Positions 32,266-44,533 are shown, counted from the stretch's first letter. The stretch: DNA of 64,000 nucleotides from Agarophyton chilense (GCA_030374765.1 JARGXX010000068.1:1612001-1676000); one strand, 5' to 3'. Program-made: numbers and translations. The notes: generated from the letters alone by a model not told the origin.

Positions 32266-33860
32266 CTACGTAGTGGGGTGAGGATTGCAAAACTCTATAG
32301 CCTCAGGAAGCACTGGATTGATTAGTGGAACTGGCATCGGATGTATCGTCTGTGGATTGTCAGGCGTAAGGCTAGAGTCGTGCAGTAACGACACATGCTC
32401 GTTCCTTCGCACTCGTGACAGCGCCACATACAGCTGACCTGCACAGAAGAAATTTGATCGCACATCAACAACTAAACCGTTCAGAGTTTTGCCCTGTCCT
32501 TTGTGAACTGTTTCTGCAAATGCAAGTCTAATGGAGAACTGTCTTCGAATCATAGGAATGTCTGCAAAGGAATACTCAAAATCAATGCGATGCAGCACTT
32601 GTGACTCGATTACTTGACCGTTTTCGTTGAACCTTGCCACAAGCATCGTAAACTGATCCACACGAACTACAACAAACATTTTTTCATTTACCAACACTGG
32701 ATGCAGAACGTTTCGAATAACCATCACAGGAACACCAATTTTGAGGCACAGGTTGTGTGGAGGGATACCAGTAGGAGCATATTCATAGGCAAACTCAGGC
32801 ACAATAGTGTCCGAAATATCCGACTCGGCAGTCTGCGCTCGAAGTGGCTGTACTGTAGTTGCGGATTGCAAAGTGATTTGCTCACCCGGAAAAAGATTCA
32901 GGGCAGCAGTATTTTGTTCATCCACCAAATGATTTGTGGATGCAATTATCATTTTGCTGAGATATACATCTTCTTTGCGCCGCGTCGTGACCCACTTCCA
33001 CACAAACGTATATGCGGTTTGCATCACTCCAGTAGACTGCAGTGAAGGTGGTATAGTACTCGAGATGGTGTTGCGCGCAACGGCACGCAAAAAAGCCGCA
33101 AACCCCGGATCATCTTCTTGGCGAACTTGTTCTGTGAGATAAAGAACTTGCACAGAGGAATCTGTCCAGAGATTGCTTTTCCATGGCAGCTCGTTCAAAA
33201 TGTTTGTATACACTCTTCGAACGTTTCCACCCGCCTCAGGCTCCATGTACAACTGAGGCACAACAGGAAGCAACTGTGAGTAGTCGCCGGCGAACACTAT
33301 AGACAGTCCACCGAAACATGGCGGTTGCGTTTGTGTTTGAGAACTTCGCAAGTCTTTGAGTAGCACGTCCATGAGCTCAAACAACCTTCTGGAGAGCATC
33401 GAAACCTCGTCAAGTACGAGTAGCTGTAGATTGCGCAAAAGTTCCGCTCGTTGAGACCGAGGACCGTACTTGGACAACAGTGAAAGTTGTGTAGTAGTAC
33501 TGTCTTTATTTCCCACACCCAAACCAAGCAGACTGTGCAATGTGCGACCTCCCTCGTAAAGGGATGCAGCGATTCCCGTTGTATCTGTCAATTCAACTAG
33601 CATTACTTTTGATTCACATATATCCCGCAACAAATTCAACATATACGTCTTTCCAGTGCCTGCAGATCCTTGTATAAAGAAAACGTTTCAAGGAGTGGTC
33701 AGACGATCTTGATCGGATTGCTGTCGGAGTTCTAAAGCATTCACAATCGTATCCAGGACGTGTTTTGGTGTTGGTTTCAATGTATTATACCTGGATTGCA
33801 GTGTGCTTGCATTTCGCACCACTCTTAATTGGCGAGTGACTACTGCACGATCAGTCTCAG
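32266..33860 (-). pseudogene. Helitron PIF1-type helicase domain (two nonsense codons)
   Basis: The same frame as the Rep part continues through a TAA at 33862 and a TGA just before the Walker A motif (VFFIQGSAGTGKT, about 33640-33690). Then follow LLVLDEVSMLSRRLFELMD (motif II), GGLSIVFAGDYSQLLPV (motif III) and the C-terminal ETVHKGQGKTLNGLVVDV with QLYVALSRVRR (motifs V-VI). This is the 5'-3' superfamily 1 helicase that unwinds DNA in rolling-circle transposition. The last 458 codons are open. Confidence 0.88.
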
Positions 33861-33861
33861 T

Positions 33862-36800
33862 TTATTCCTCATTTTGCTGGATATATTGAACAAAGAAGCT
33901 ATGCTCACGGAGCAAACGACCTCCATGGTGGTCAGATATGCTAATAATTCGTCGATACATTTCCAGCTTTCGCTGTTGTTCATCCCCGGCGTGAATATCG
34001 CTGCACAGCGCCTCCCAGTGATCAACAACCATTTTCTCTGCATCTGCGCCTTGCTGATACAGCGTAACTACCAACCGCTGCAGTTCAGATGAAGTGCTGT
34101 ATATTTGAACTGCCTCTTCAAACGCAATGGCAAACTCGGTACCGTCACTGAGCAGCCCGCTTGCGATCGCTGCTTCCCGAAATATGGAAAGCTGCTGTCC
34201 GTCAATGGTCCTCGCATCTTCGTAAGAACTTGAGGCGCGATTCATAAGTAATAAACGCAGTGAAAAAAGCTCTATTTCGGCAGGAACGACGGCTCGAATT
34301 CTGGCGACGCACTGATTCTCTTCTGACCTCTCCACGACATACATCGACGGATCACAATCGTCTCTCGGCACTTGAGTACTGTCTCCATCAAACTGATTGA
34401 GTACACTAGTTGGGAGGGTTCGATACCGGCGCACCTTTTCATAGTAGGAGAGGTAATCAAGACTGGCATATGTCTCAGGTCTCTGAAAGTACCGTTCCAG
34501 TGTTGATGGCTGTGAAGCCGTGTGAATGTCATTATGGCTGCGAAGAACAAAAGTTCTCTCTCCCTCCAAATGTATTGCAAGTCGCTCCACAGTGGGCAGA
34601 ATGGAGACGTGACGAAACTCAAAGATTCGCCAAGCAGCATTCACGGCACCCACCACACGTGCCCGCATGTAGGCACGGATTTCATTTTGCACCACAGCTG
34701 GTTGTTGGGTTGGTGTAACCGATTCATTCTGGTTGCTAACATTCAGAGCAACTTCTTGTGCTTTGGGCTGCATAAAAGCATACTTCATGAGGTACGCTAC
34801 CGCTCCTCCACCCTGCGTGCGCTCTACATTGATGTGTGAGCGGTACTTCTTAGTGAGTGTAGGATTGTATGTATGGCACGATTTTGAGATCTTCATCATT
34901 TCTTCTTCGGTAAACAACACGGTTTGTTCCTTCTTCGATGTATGTTTCTTGGACAATCATTGTGCTATCGTACCCAAATCGGCAACGACCTGCACGATTA
35001 CGATTACGACAATATGAAGAGTGGCGGTGGCGGTGCATAGATAAAACGAGGGCGCGCAGTTCGTCATCTTCCCCTGGACTTGGTACTTCGGCTCGAATCA
35101 GACTGTCCATGGCATCTACGTCTTCTATTACACCTCCTTCTAACCATAGCAGGATGTGATGGTGCGGTACGTTTCGTTCTTGAAACTCCAGCTTTGCTGC
35201 AAGTCCCAAGCACTTGGACCCAAATAACTGTTCTGAATTCTTTTCGAGTTCTTTCACAATATCGTTGATGTACTGGTTGTAAACTCTGGCAATCAAGTCT
35301 GGGCGGTCAAACGGGCGTGGACGATTAGCTGGTGCTGTGCTGTGAAAGCACTCCTATGAGTCGTATCCATGCCTAAACGCTTCACATCCGCTCGCAATAC
35401 GTTCATTGTGACGGTGATGAATAGCGAAGGGGGTCCTTTTCTTGCCACAATCGCTTGCCCATCCTGTCGTTTACTTTTCCGGTACTTAGAAGAGTTCACT
35501 GAGTCATCAGGAAGCAAAATGCGTCCCATAAGCCTGAATTGCGCGTCAGTCATTCCGCCAGTCGATTGATTTTGCGCTTGAACGATTTCCGTCTCTTGAA
35601 CTATGCGTGCTTGCTTCTGCCGTTCTAGGTATTGAAGTCGCATTTCTTCAATGTTCGTTTGTGTGCGAAGCAACCACATTTGCATTAATGGACCACTACT
35701 AAGCAAAAAGTTATCTGAATACAGTCGATGCTTTGCATTTTGTGCCCAAGTAAGCTTCTGAAGATTCCACTGATCGAAACCGAGCCCTAAGCTTTCTTGC
35801 GTACCATTTCGTGCTTGCAGATACATACGAAAGCAGGTCAAACGGTTTATGCTCGTTGCCATACGGGTACAGAAGGGGAAATGTACCTCTCTCTGCTAGC
35901 ATAGAAGACGGTTTCAGCAATTTATACTGCACTCTGGGGTTGCTGTTTGAGTTTACTGCAGCCCCTGCTTGCTCTGTGTCGCCGGTGATAGCTGCGTGTT
36001 CTTCCGTAACTGTGCCCTCAGTCAACTGAGGCACCTGGGCCTCGACATGGTACAGACCGCCTGGATGGACTACGAAGGTTCTCATCATGGATGGTCCAGC
36101 TCCAGGAGCATCTTCGGACATCGGACCTGCACCTACGTTGTCACCAGACACTGTTGCAGTTCTGGTGCCCTCATATCCGCGCACTATCACTCCCTCGTTC
36201 GCAGCTTGCGAGCTTACGTCAACCGTATTTTTTTCTTGTGCCTGCATTTGCTCCGTTGTCAGCATCGCTCGATACCGCTCTCGCACCACATCAGGTTTGG
36301 GCTGAATCACCTCGTAAAGTCTCGGAACCATGTGTTTCACGTTGATGTCTTGGATAAACGCTCGCAGGTTTGCTCGTGTATAGTGAGCAGGATCCAGAGA
36401 AGGAGGCGCTGCGCCCCAAAGAAAACTATACCGCGTGTTGCTCTGTCTGTGTGCCGGGAGAGCGAGTGCTGCAGTTCCTTCTAGTCTGAGAAACGAAGGG
36501 CCACATCCTGTGACATAGGACATGTCCATAAACGCTTGAGTGGTGGCAAAAAGCGTATTCAAGTTTAAGGAGTTCGAGTGGAATGCTCTTGAACGGTATA
36601 TGCTTCGTATTTCTTCATTAGTATGGCGTCTACGAAATGTGACCCCCCATCCTGAATTTCGTTTCATGCCACAACAGACTCCATGTACCTCTTTTCCTAA
36701 AAGCACACACCCACACCACTTGCAACTATGAATTCGTAACGTCCAGTCTTCGTACGGACACCAACCATAGGTGTGTGAAAACTCACCGCATCTTCTGCAT

Positions 36801-37390
36801 CTGCGGGTTCCTACGGTGGACAACTTCTCAAACTCAGGAATGTTTGCACGAGTGGCTGGATCAATCCATGCTTGAGCAGCATCGGAATCCCATGCGTAGT
36901 AAACGCGATACAATCCACGATCTGGACGTCCGGCAAACAGCATGACGGTCAAATCAAGCTCTTGGAGCGATTGTTGTTGTTCTGAATGAATAGCAAAAGT
37001 AGGAACCTGCTGAAGCTCTGACTCAGCGAATGGTGCGGGAGCTGGAGTGATTTCATCTTCTTCAACTTCCATCGGAGCAGGCATCTCTTCTTCGACATTA
37101 GCCCGAGGATGGTTTTCAGTGGTTCTCGTGGTACTTGGAAGTGATCCACCGATGATTGGAGCTGTAATGATTTCATCTTCGTTCAAATCCGCGACGACGA
37201 CTGGATCTTGCACATGCTGACCAGTTTCGTTTACTTGTACTTCATCTGGAGCATCTTCGACAGTAACCGTTACTCTTTCGGGTCCTTCCACTCCTGCGAT
37301 TGTCGCGCCTCTGTTTTCTCCAGAACCTCTTCTTCTTCGTCTCCATCTCACGCCTCCATAGTTTTGTCTCTCTTCTTCTTCTTTATTCAT
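33862..37390 (-). pseudogene. Helitron Rep (HUH) part with N-terminal zinc fingers (frameshifted)
   Basis: Starts at ATG 37390 with an acidic, low-complexity N-terminus. Cys/His clusters follow (CRRCGEFSHTYGWCPYEDW; CKWCGC...GVCCGMKRN), then TFPLLYPYGNEH, a Helitron-like N domain with PSLFITVTMN (frame 35862-35293), and the HUH nuclease motif PHHHILLWL (35296-34850) with CRFGY nearby. The catalytic tyrosine region VAYLMKYAF and the RIFEFRHVS block that precedes the helicase are in 34956-33862. Three frame changes (near 35800, 35290 and 34900) break it. HUH endonucleases nick and join single strands by a tyrosine-DNA bond. The element's 5' TC end was not identified. Confidence 0.88.
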
Positions 37391-38077
37391 TTTATTTTGA
37401 GCTTATGCTAGCTCTTCGAATCTACCACAAAGTTTATGTAATATAAAAAACAAACACAACTAAACCGTGTGAAGAAAAATGTTTGATCTTTGGTTGCAGT
37501 TTGTTGCTTTGCACCCACCGGGGCTGGTTGCATGCAGCTGTCTTAATTAAAAAAAAAGCTGCAAGACTTATATTAACCAATGCAAGTCATGCGCAGCACA
37601 GGGACTCTCGACACACTTCTGTTGAAAAGTGACGGACGAAGTGTGCCCAGCCGGTTTTCAAGCCGTATGCCGTCTAACCCGCGTCCGGTTGTTGGGATGG
37701 GTTTGCTATTACTCACGGCAATACTCCCTGACACGCAGTGGAGCAAGCGCTTTCCAGCCCTCAGAGGTACGACACGGTGGCCGCCCCAGACCCTGCACAG
37801 CAAGGTCTGCTGGTATAAGGTCTGGGAAACCCTCAAGACTTCCTGAATCGCCGTCAAACGATCAGTGTACCACGCAGCACCTGGCTTTTCCCAGATCCGT
37901 GGTACTCAGTGGGTTACTACGATGGCGGCCTGCACACGAGCTCGGCCTTGCCTAGGTCCCAGGGCAGTCACAGCACTCAGTCTCTTGTCATAGAGTGCTG
38001 TGGCCCATGCCTGAAATTTGGAGGTTTTTTTTGTGGTTAGGGTTAAGAGCGGAGTTGTCTGACCCGGTTCGTATCAA
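37391..38077. other. Intergenic, GC-rich unique block
   Basis: 37391-37560 is AT-rich, the probable Helitron 5' flank. 37580-38000 is GC-richer with no convincing frame and no match to the LTRs of this window; it may be a fragment of another element. Confidence 0.4.
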
Positions 38078-38356
38078 ACGTATTCTGATTGGTCGGCACT
38101 TGGGCGGCGCACGGCACTGTAGCAAAGTGCACTCGATAATCATTGGGTGGGAGTGCATTTGCGTGCCACGGGTCAGACGTGTAGGGAGATTTGGCGCGAA
38201 GGGGCCCCCCCTCATAACGTATTCTGAATGGTCGGCACTTGGGCGGCGCACGGCACTGTAGCAAAGTGCACTTGATAATTATTGGGTGGGAGTGCATTTG
38301 CGTGCCACGGGTCAGACGTGTAGGGAGATTTGGCGCGAAGGGGCCCCCCCCTCATA
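38078..38356. repeat. Direct tandem duplication of a 139-bp unit
   Basis: Two nearly identical copies, 38078-38216 and 38217-38356, each starting ACGTATTCTGA and ending in GGGGCCCCCC-CTCATA. They differ at only a few positions, plus the length of a C run. Open frames across them are artefacts of the repeat. Confidence 0.9.
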
Positions 38357-38398
38357 CTGATGACAATCATTACTAGGGAGATTTTCAATTTAAAAAAC

Positions 38399-38406
38399 TG
38401 TACTGT
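38399..38406 (-). repeat. First 8 bp of the copia-X left LTR
   Basis: TGTACTGT continues, after the copia-1 insertion, as ATTGTACGCAAAAG at 43782; the joined order matches the start of the other copia-X LTR at 50627. The last five bases are the copia-1 target duplication. Confidence 0.8.
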
Positions 38407-38818
38407 TGTAAGGCAGTAAGACACTCCGAGGTGAAGTAAACTACCACGGACGCAACTGGAGTGCAAGACCTGATGTCGCACGCAGCGACACGGCATCGGC
38501 AGTACAGCAAATGAAATGCTTAGATTCAGCACGCGCGCCACGACTGAAAGAGAAGAATGCAACTGCGTTAACAGCTCGAATGAGCGCGTTTTAACTGCAA
38601 AGGTCACGAGCATAATGTAACCCAAGCGCGTCCGACGCGAACGGACTCGGAGAAGCATGTGTAAGAGGACGGAGGAAACAAGTCCTGAAGCAATAAAGTA
38701 ATCGCGGGAGGAGACGAACGCGCAGGGAACTTGAGTCCTGAACTTGTTTCTTGCCTCCGTATTCGAACCCCACTTCTCGCCCTGTGTAATCATGAGCGAA
38801 AGCTTCGGTCGTCTCACA
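38407..38818 (+). repeat. 5' LTR of copia-1
   Basis: 412 bp, TG...CA, followed directly by the primer-binding site. A 201-codon frame on its minus strand runs out of the LTR into unrelated DNA and is not a gene. Confidence 0.95.
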
Positions 38819-38832
38819 GTTATGGGCCCAGA
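38819..38832 (+). promoter_or_regulatory. Primer-binding site of copia-1 (initiator tRNA-Met anticodon arm)
   Basis: GTTATGGGCCCAGA is complementary to the anticodon stem-loop of eukaryotic initiator tRNA-Met (CTGGGCCCATAAC). This is the half-tRNA priming known from Drosophila copia. Confidence 0.85.
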
Positions 38833-39921
38833 GGGCGAGAGGTGTCTGAGGTCTGGTGGTAGTATAAATGACGCGCCGAGATTTATTACCGATGTAACAT
38901 CAAAACCAAACTACCGTGAGTCATTACGAACATGGATGAAAATGATATGTTCGTTTGCTGAAGTTGATAAAAAGTTCAAAGCCTTTCGTCGCGGTGCAGG
39001 AAGGCTTATTTTTTGCGATTTGATGCTACTTCAAAAGAACTGCTGAAAGAAGCCGAAGTCTCAGGGGATCTTTCACTCGATTATGATGAGCATGACACAG
39101 AGATTGTTCAATTTGTCGAATCTGTAGTTAACTCAATTGCCATGGATTCCCCCACCTAGATTGTTAAGAGATAATTAGACCTCTTTATCGCTGTACACAA
39201 TCGTGAAAGAAAGGATGGCGAAAAGGTTTCCTTCTTTGCTGCACGATTTAAAAGAGCCGTAGCAAAGTATAAGAACCACACCTCTGGAATGCATGAATCT
39301 TTCAACACGCAATTCGCGATATTTATGCTTCGCAATGCACGAATCACAACAGATACCATGAACTCTATCATATTCCAACTCACAGCGAGTAATGCGCTCT
39401 GTCAGAAACCACCGCAGTTATGCTTGACTTTATCAGACTCAGAGTGGGATATATTTATCCACGATATAAAGAATTCGTCAAGAGACAGCGAAATCGTGAA
39501 AAAGGTGCAAAGGTTTATTCAGAAACAGAAGCAAGGAAGAAACGACCACTCATCAATGTTTACGTTGGATGCAACTGCCGCATCACTTTCTCATGTCCAT
39601 GATGGACATGAAAATGGTAACAGCTCGCACGTAGACCCAAATAGCCCCGCTCTCTTGGGAAAACGCGCTGGCGTGCAGCAGCCAAATCGAAAAGGGTTTT
39701 TGAAGAAGCTCAAAGAAGAAAACCCTTGCCGTTCATGTGGAGACCTCGGGCACTGGTATAAATACCGAAAGAAATGCCTCGAAGAAGTTCTCCGCCGACG
39801 CAGACACGCTCAAAGAGGTGAATTGCCCGCATTGAGAGTCACCGATGATCCTCCACCAGAAAAGACCCAGCCCTTGATGGATAAGCCCGATCATGTGAAC
39901 AAATCGCTTTTTCCGCGTTGA
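38822..39921 (+). pseudogene. copia-1 gag (frameshifted, nonsense codons)
   Basis: The gag frame opens at an ATG inside the primer-binding site (MGPEGERCLRSGG) and runs through a helical Gag-like region (RESLRTWMKMICSFAEVDKK) to a frame change near 39010. The downstream frame continues (EAEVSGDLSLDYDEHDTEIV) through a TAG and a TAA near 39157-39175, then is open from about 39180 to 39921. It ends in a CCHC-type knuckle (CRSCGDLGHWYKYRKKC) with extra spacing before the last Cys. It overlaps the start of pol by 4 nt in another frame. Confidence 0.82.
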
Positions 39922-41654
39922 GGTCCAGTAAGCTCCCACTTGACCTCAACCCGATTCTCGATGAAGGAGCACCGACATCAACTAGCGGTATCGAAAATGC
40001 AACTGCACTCTGTGATGCACTAGGATATTCTCTCAAGCTGGAACCCGCACGAAAGCACTACTTTCATGGATGGGGTGATGTGGCAGCGAACGCAAAACCG
40101 ATCATAGCCACCCGGATCCTTGTTATCAAAGACATTCCTGGACAACCCACAGCATTACCTTTTGACATTGTCGAAGGATCATCTCCTATGATACTTGGCT
40201 TGGGCGTTAAAAAACACTGCAACACCATGAACCGAACTAATCCGCCGACTGTTCGTATGAAGAGGCCGATGGACACACAAGAAAGAGAGTCTTTTACCTA
40301 CATCGCAGCTGACAGTGACAATAATGAACGCCTTCGTATTGATATCTTGCCGCATAGAGAGTCCTTAATGAAGAGCCTATTAGGCAGCAAAAGACGGGGA
40401 TTACGAATCGACCAGAACTCTGTCAAAAAGATGCATAGTTTTACCCATGCCACTGCCGATGAAATGAAATCAATCTTGGAGGACGCTGGAGAACTGAGCG
40501 CAGAACTGTCTCGAACCTGTGAGAAAATTTGGAGCTCGTGCGACATTTGTGTATCGACGGGCACACCTTCACACAAAAAGAAGGTATCACTTAGCCATGT
40601 GAACGAAGATTTCAATCAATCGATGCAGGCTGACTCCCTAGTAGTAGATATAGCAGATGAAAAATATGAAGTACTGAATCTCATCGATGCTGGTACGAAC
40701 TACGGCGAAAGAGTTATTGTGCCAAAACGAACCGCCCAAGAGATGGCAGAAAAAAAACTTGAAACCGAATGGATATATCATCATGGTGCCCCCCATACGT
40801 TCAGCGCAAACCCAGGATTTAGCAAACCAGTGCTTAAGAGGATACTCTCGTCCCATAGCATCGAGATTCGAGAACGTCCCGCGCGCTCATCTTCGAAGAA
40901 CGGTAAGGTAGAACGTAATAACGGATTGTTTAAACAGTTATTCGAGAAAATATCACGAGAGCAAACTACCGCGTCTCCGCAAACTCTCGTCACACGTGCG
41001 TCGTTCTTGTGCAATATATTTCACGGACGGTCAAGCTTGAGCTCATTCCAACTAGCCCGTGGCTATTCACCTTCATTTCTCGGTATCTCAGACACCCATG
41101 TACCTTCAGATCTACTGGAAGCTTACAAGCGCATGACTGCAACCAGAGCACTGCAGAAGCTGATGAGCTCACATAATAATCATGTTATACCGTTTTCGGC
41201 CTTCAAACCAGGTTCTGACATCTGGGTATACTACAACACGTCGAAACAAAACGATCCAGTTCGATGGGTAAAAGCCACTGTGTTATCCACGACTCCATTC
41301 TACGTTAAATGGCGTCGCTCTACAAGAGGACCACCTATGCAAGTGGCATATGAACACATACGGTTGGTGCCCGATGGAGAATTAACACGAGAACTCCAGC
41401 AAGGAATACTTGAGGACATCCTAGCCGACGATATTCCTAATTCTTCCCATCAAGAAGTGTTATGCAGTGACGAAGAAACCCTGGAACGCCAACAATCGGA
41501 AGATCCTGCACAAATAAAGTTGGATGTCTTTAGCCCGGAAGATGACGAAGAACATGACAGTACGAGAACTTCTCCCGAAATCCGCAACGAGTTTCTTTAC
41601 GAAGGCCATTGTAGGGGATCCAGAACGAGATATCGGATCCCTAGAGAACCATGA
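39918..41654 (+). pseudogene. copia-1 protease and integrase (catalytic Asp changed)
   Basis: One open frame of 578 codons. A protease-like N-terminal part (PTSTSGIENATALCDALGYSL; LPFDIVEGSSPMILGLGV) has no clear DSG/DTG in this copy. The integrase has a zinc-binding region (HSFTHATADEM; CEKIWSSCDIC) and a core with first catalytic D in MQADSLVVDI and E in SKNGKVERNNG. The second catalytic position reads FSANPGFSKP, Asn where Asp is expected. The frame stops before RT, and a frame change to 41687 follows. Confidence 0.75.
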
Positions 41655-41686
41655 ACAAGTAACTTCGGGTACTGAGCTGCAGTCGG

Positions 41687-43331
41687 ATGAGCAAAAAACT
41701 CTTAAACGGTATATTTCAGGTAACCGGAGGGGCACAAGTAAATAGAAAGAAGATGGACCGTGCACCACAATGGATACTGGATACGGCGGTAGCAGAAGGA
41801 TTGCAGGTAGCATGGAAAGATGCCTATATCGAAGTACCTGAGAACACAGTTCCGCGTGGGTCGAATGTCATCACCTCCCATGTCGTATATAAGGTTAAAC
41901 GTGAGGAAAAAGGGCACATGCGTATGAAGGCTAGATTATGTCCACATGGCAACAGGGACAGAGGGAAGGGAAACATTCGGAATGATTCTGCCAGCGCCCA
42001 ATTTCACGTTATACGCATGATGCTATCCTTGGCAACGCTCCTTAAGTTCAAAGTAGGATGCATTGATGTGAAAGGAGCCCACCTTCAAAGCGGTGCTCTC
42101 ACGCGAGAACTATACGTCCGACCACCTACTGAATGGAAAGGAAAACGAGGGACATTATGGAAACTCATCAAGCTCCTATATTGAATCAGCGAAGCAGGCA
42201 GGCAATGGGCACAAGTCATAGAAACATGGCTTTTAGAGGATGCAGGATTTGAGAGAGTTTACGGTATTGGTCAGCTATTTTTGCGTCGCGATAAGGATGG
42301 AAAGATTATTATGCTTATGGCTAAGCTTACCGATGATCTTCTCATGTCAGGAGATATCGAGACAATGCGTAGGTTTTCCGAAGCAATATCAATGAGATTT
42401 GAAATTAGCAAGACGATAGTGGACGATGGAAGTACAGCTTAATGGATGCACGATTCAAACATTGAAAGACCTTAGCATCAGGCTATCCATGCAGGAATAC
42501 GCAAAATCTATGAAGCCTCTGAACCTCAGCGCGCCACGGCGAAACATGGTCAAAGACAAAGCAACTGAGTATGAGAGGAAAGCATACCGCAAGATGGCTG
42601 GTGAGATGATATGGTTTGGCAGTGGGGCACTTCCGCAAGCTTCATACATTGGATCGACTATGCAGCAGCGTCTACCGCACTTGAAAGTACACGATTTGGT
42701 CGAGGCTAATAAGATGATTGCACACGTGAAGAAGCTTCAGTCAGTCTTAATGTAAAACCAACCTCGAGAACAAGTGAAGTGTGTAAAAGTTGTAACATTC
42801 TCTGATGCCGCATTTAACGTTACTTCATCGCAGCTCTACGGACAAACCGGATTGATCACAGGCCTTCGATACCGTACTGTAAGTGGTAATGCGACCAACT
42901 ATCACATAGTTGACTGGGCAAGTGGAAAGCAGCGCATGGTTTCATATTCTTCTTATGGTGCAGAAATATTGGCCTGTACAGATGCAGATGATCGCGGATA
43001 CCATTTGAAGTGCGCGTTAAAGTCTATATGTACAGAGGGTGACTTCAGACACATACTGAACGTTGATTCAAAGGGCTTATTCGACACCATAACCACTTTG
43101 CATGAAGGCAAAGATTATCGTCTTCGTCAGACAGTGAAGCATATACGAGATTCGTTCGAAGCAAAAGAATTGGATGTAGTCCGATGGGTGCAAGGTCACG
43201 CAAACATCGCCGATGCCCTCACTAAGAACAACCCTGAACTACACCGATTATTGAACAGGATTTCGGCAACAGGAAAGCTTTTCTTGCGTTCACATCCTAC
43301 ATTTGCACTAGATAGAAGGAGTTGGACTTGA
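41687..43331 (+). pseudogene. copia-1 reverse transcriptase and RNase H (broken)
   Basis: 41687-42184 carries RT motifs (FKVGCIDVKGAHLQSGALTR) up to KLLY followed by an in-frame TGA where copia elements have Gly. The same frame continues with SEAGRQWAQVIETWL and the active-site box MAKLTDDLLMSG, in which the usual YVDD reads LTDD. A frame change near 42430 leads to 42426-42755 and, after a TAA, 42774-43331, which is RNase H with SYGAEILACTDADDRG and WVQGHANIADALTKN at the end. Confidence 0.82.
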
Positions 43332-43364
43332 GTTGCATAAGGTACCTCGTGCAACGTGGGGGTG

Positions 43365-43776
43365 TGTAAGGCAGTAAGACACTCCGAGGTGAAGTAAACT
43401 ACCACGGACGCAACTGGAGTGCAAGACCTGATGTCGCACGCAGCGACACGGCATCGGCAGTACAGCAAATGAAATGCTTAGATTCAGCACGCGCGCCACG
43501 ACTGAAAGAGAAGAATGCAACTGCGTTAACAGCTCGAATGAGCGCGTTTTAACTGCAAAGGTCACGAGCATAATGTAACCCAAGCGCGTCCGACGCGAAC
43601 GGACTCGGAGAAGCATGTGTAAGAGGACGGAGGAAACAAGTCCTGAAGCAATAAAGTAATCGCGGGAGGAGACGAACGCGCAGGGAACTTGAGTCCTGAA
43701 CTTGTTTCTTGCCTCCGTATTCGAACCCCACTTCTCGCCCTGTGTAATCATGAGCGACAGCTTCGGTCGTCTCACA
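43365..43776 (+). repeat. 3' LTR of copia-1
   Basis: 412 bp, identical to the 5' LTR except for one base by reading. Confidence 0.95.
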
Positions 43777-43781
43777 ACTGT

Positions 43782-44146
43782 ATTGTACGCAAAAGTTGAG
43801 AGTCGAAGCTGAATTTTTAAGTCATTGACTTGTGTAGTCTCGGCGCTCTCTCTCTTTTATAGGCGATAACAGTGTAATCTATTAGAAGGTTCGTCTTCTT
43901 TTATCTCACAAGTCCTAACAACGCATCATTCCATAACGACACTTGACGCAATAACACTCAGGAAATCCTGTCTAGCAATCACAGGAGCTCCTTGGATGTC
44001 TCGGATGTTCTTTCATTGTGCAGCACTTACATTGCTGTACAGTACGTGAGGGTTTCCACATTCAGAAAAGTACATGCACAAATAATCAAATAAATTATTC
44101 CATCACCACTTTTACTGCTTGGAATTAGTTTCGACCTACTCCGACA
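43782..44146 (-). repeat. Rest of the copia-X left (3') LTR
   Basis: Aligns along its whole length with 50627-51000 at roughly 88-90 percent by eye, ending CTCCGACA. The sequence just right of it reads on the minus strand as a polypurine tract (CTCGAGGGGACA), as expected before a 3' LTR. Confidence 0.9.
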
Positions 44147-44533
44147 TGTCCCCTCGAGAAGAAAAATGAAGGATCATGAGCTTCCTTCGATAATCAGAGA
44201 ACGTCGCTGCAGGCAATATCTTCGTAAATTGGTCAGCAAGGTTTTGTTCTGACGGAACGTATTCAACAGTGATGTGTTTCTGTTGAACAGATTCTTTAAC
44301 ATATTGGTAAAGCAGTCCAATATGTTTAGCATTTTTATTCCCTGCGTTTCTTGTGACCACTTAATAATACCCAAGTTATCCTTAAAAACAGTTGTTAGAA
44401 GGCTCAGTTTCAATCCCATGTCAAAAAGAGGTTGCTGCATCCATATTGTGATTTGAATACACTCAGAAAGAGTGTAAAATTTCGCCTCCAACGTTGAGAG
44501 AGAGAGACTAATGGCTAAACTTTTGAAATTCAA
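44147..44533 (-). pseudogene. copia-X RNase H fragment
   Basis: Minus-strand frames encode the end of a copia RNase H: SLSTLEAKFYTLSECIQ, then after a frame change DNLGIIKWSQETQGIKM or NAGNKNAKHIGLLYQYVKE and YVPSEQNLADQFTKILPA. Everything upstream is cut off by the gypsy-2 LTR at 44534. Confidence 0.88.

Larger units (their letters stand above)
38407..43776 (+). mobile_element. copia-1: young, defective Ty1/copia retrotransposon
   Basis: LTRs at 38407-38818 and 43365-43776 are both 412 bp, start TG, end CA and differ at one base by my reading (38800 A, 43758 C). The target duplication ACTGT occurs at 38402-38406 and 43777-43781. Internal order gag, protease, integrase, RT, RNase H is typical of Ty1/copia. 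Despite the near-identical LTRs the coding region has several stops and frameshifts. Confidence 0.95.

Noticed and set aside
38212-38817. 201-codon minus-strand frame, with a near copy at 43308-43775
   Set aside because: Both lie in the identical copia-1 LTRs and run into unrelated flanks; the shared part only reflects LTR identity.
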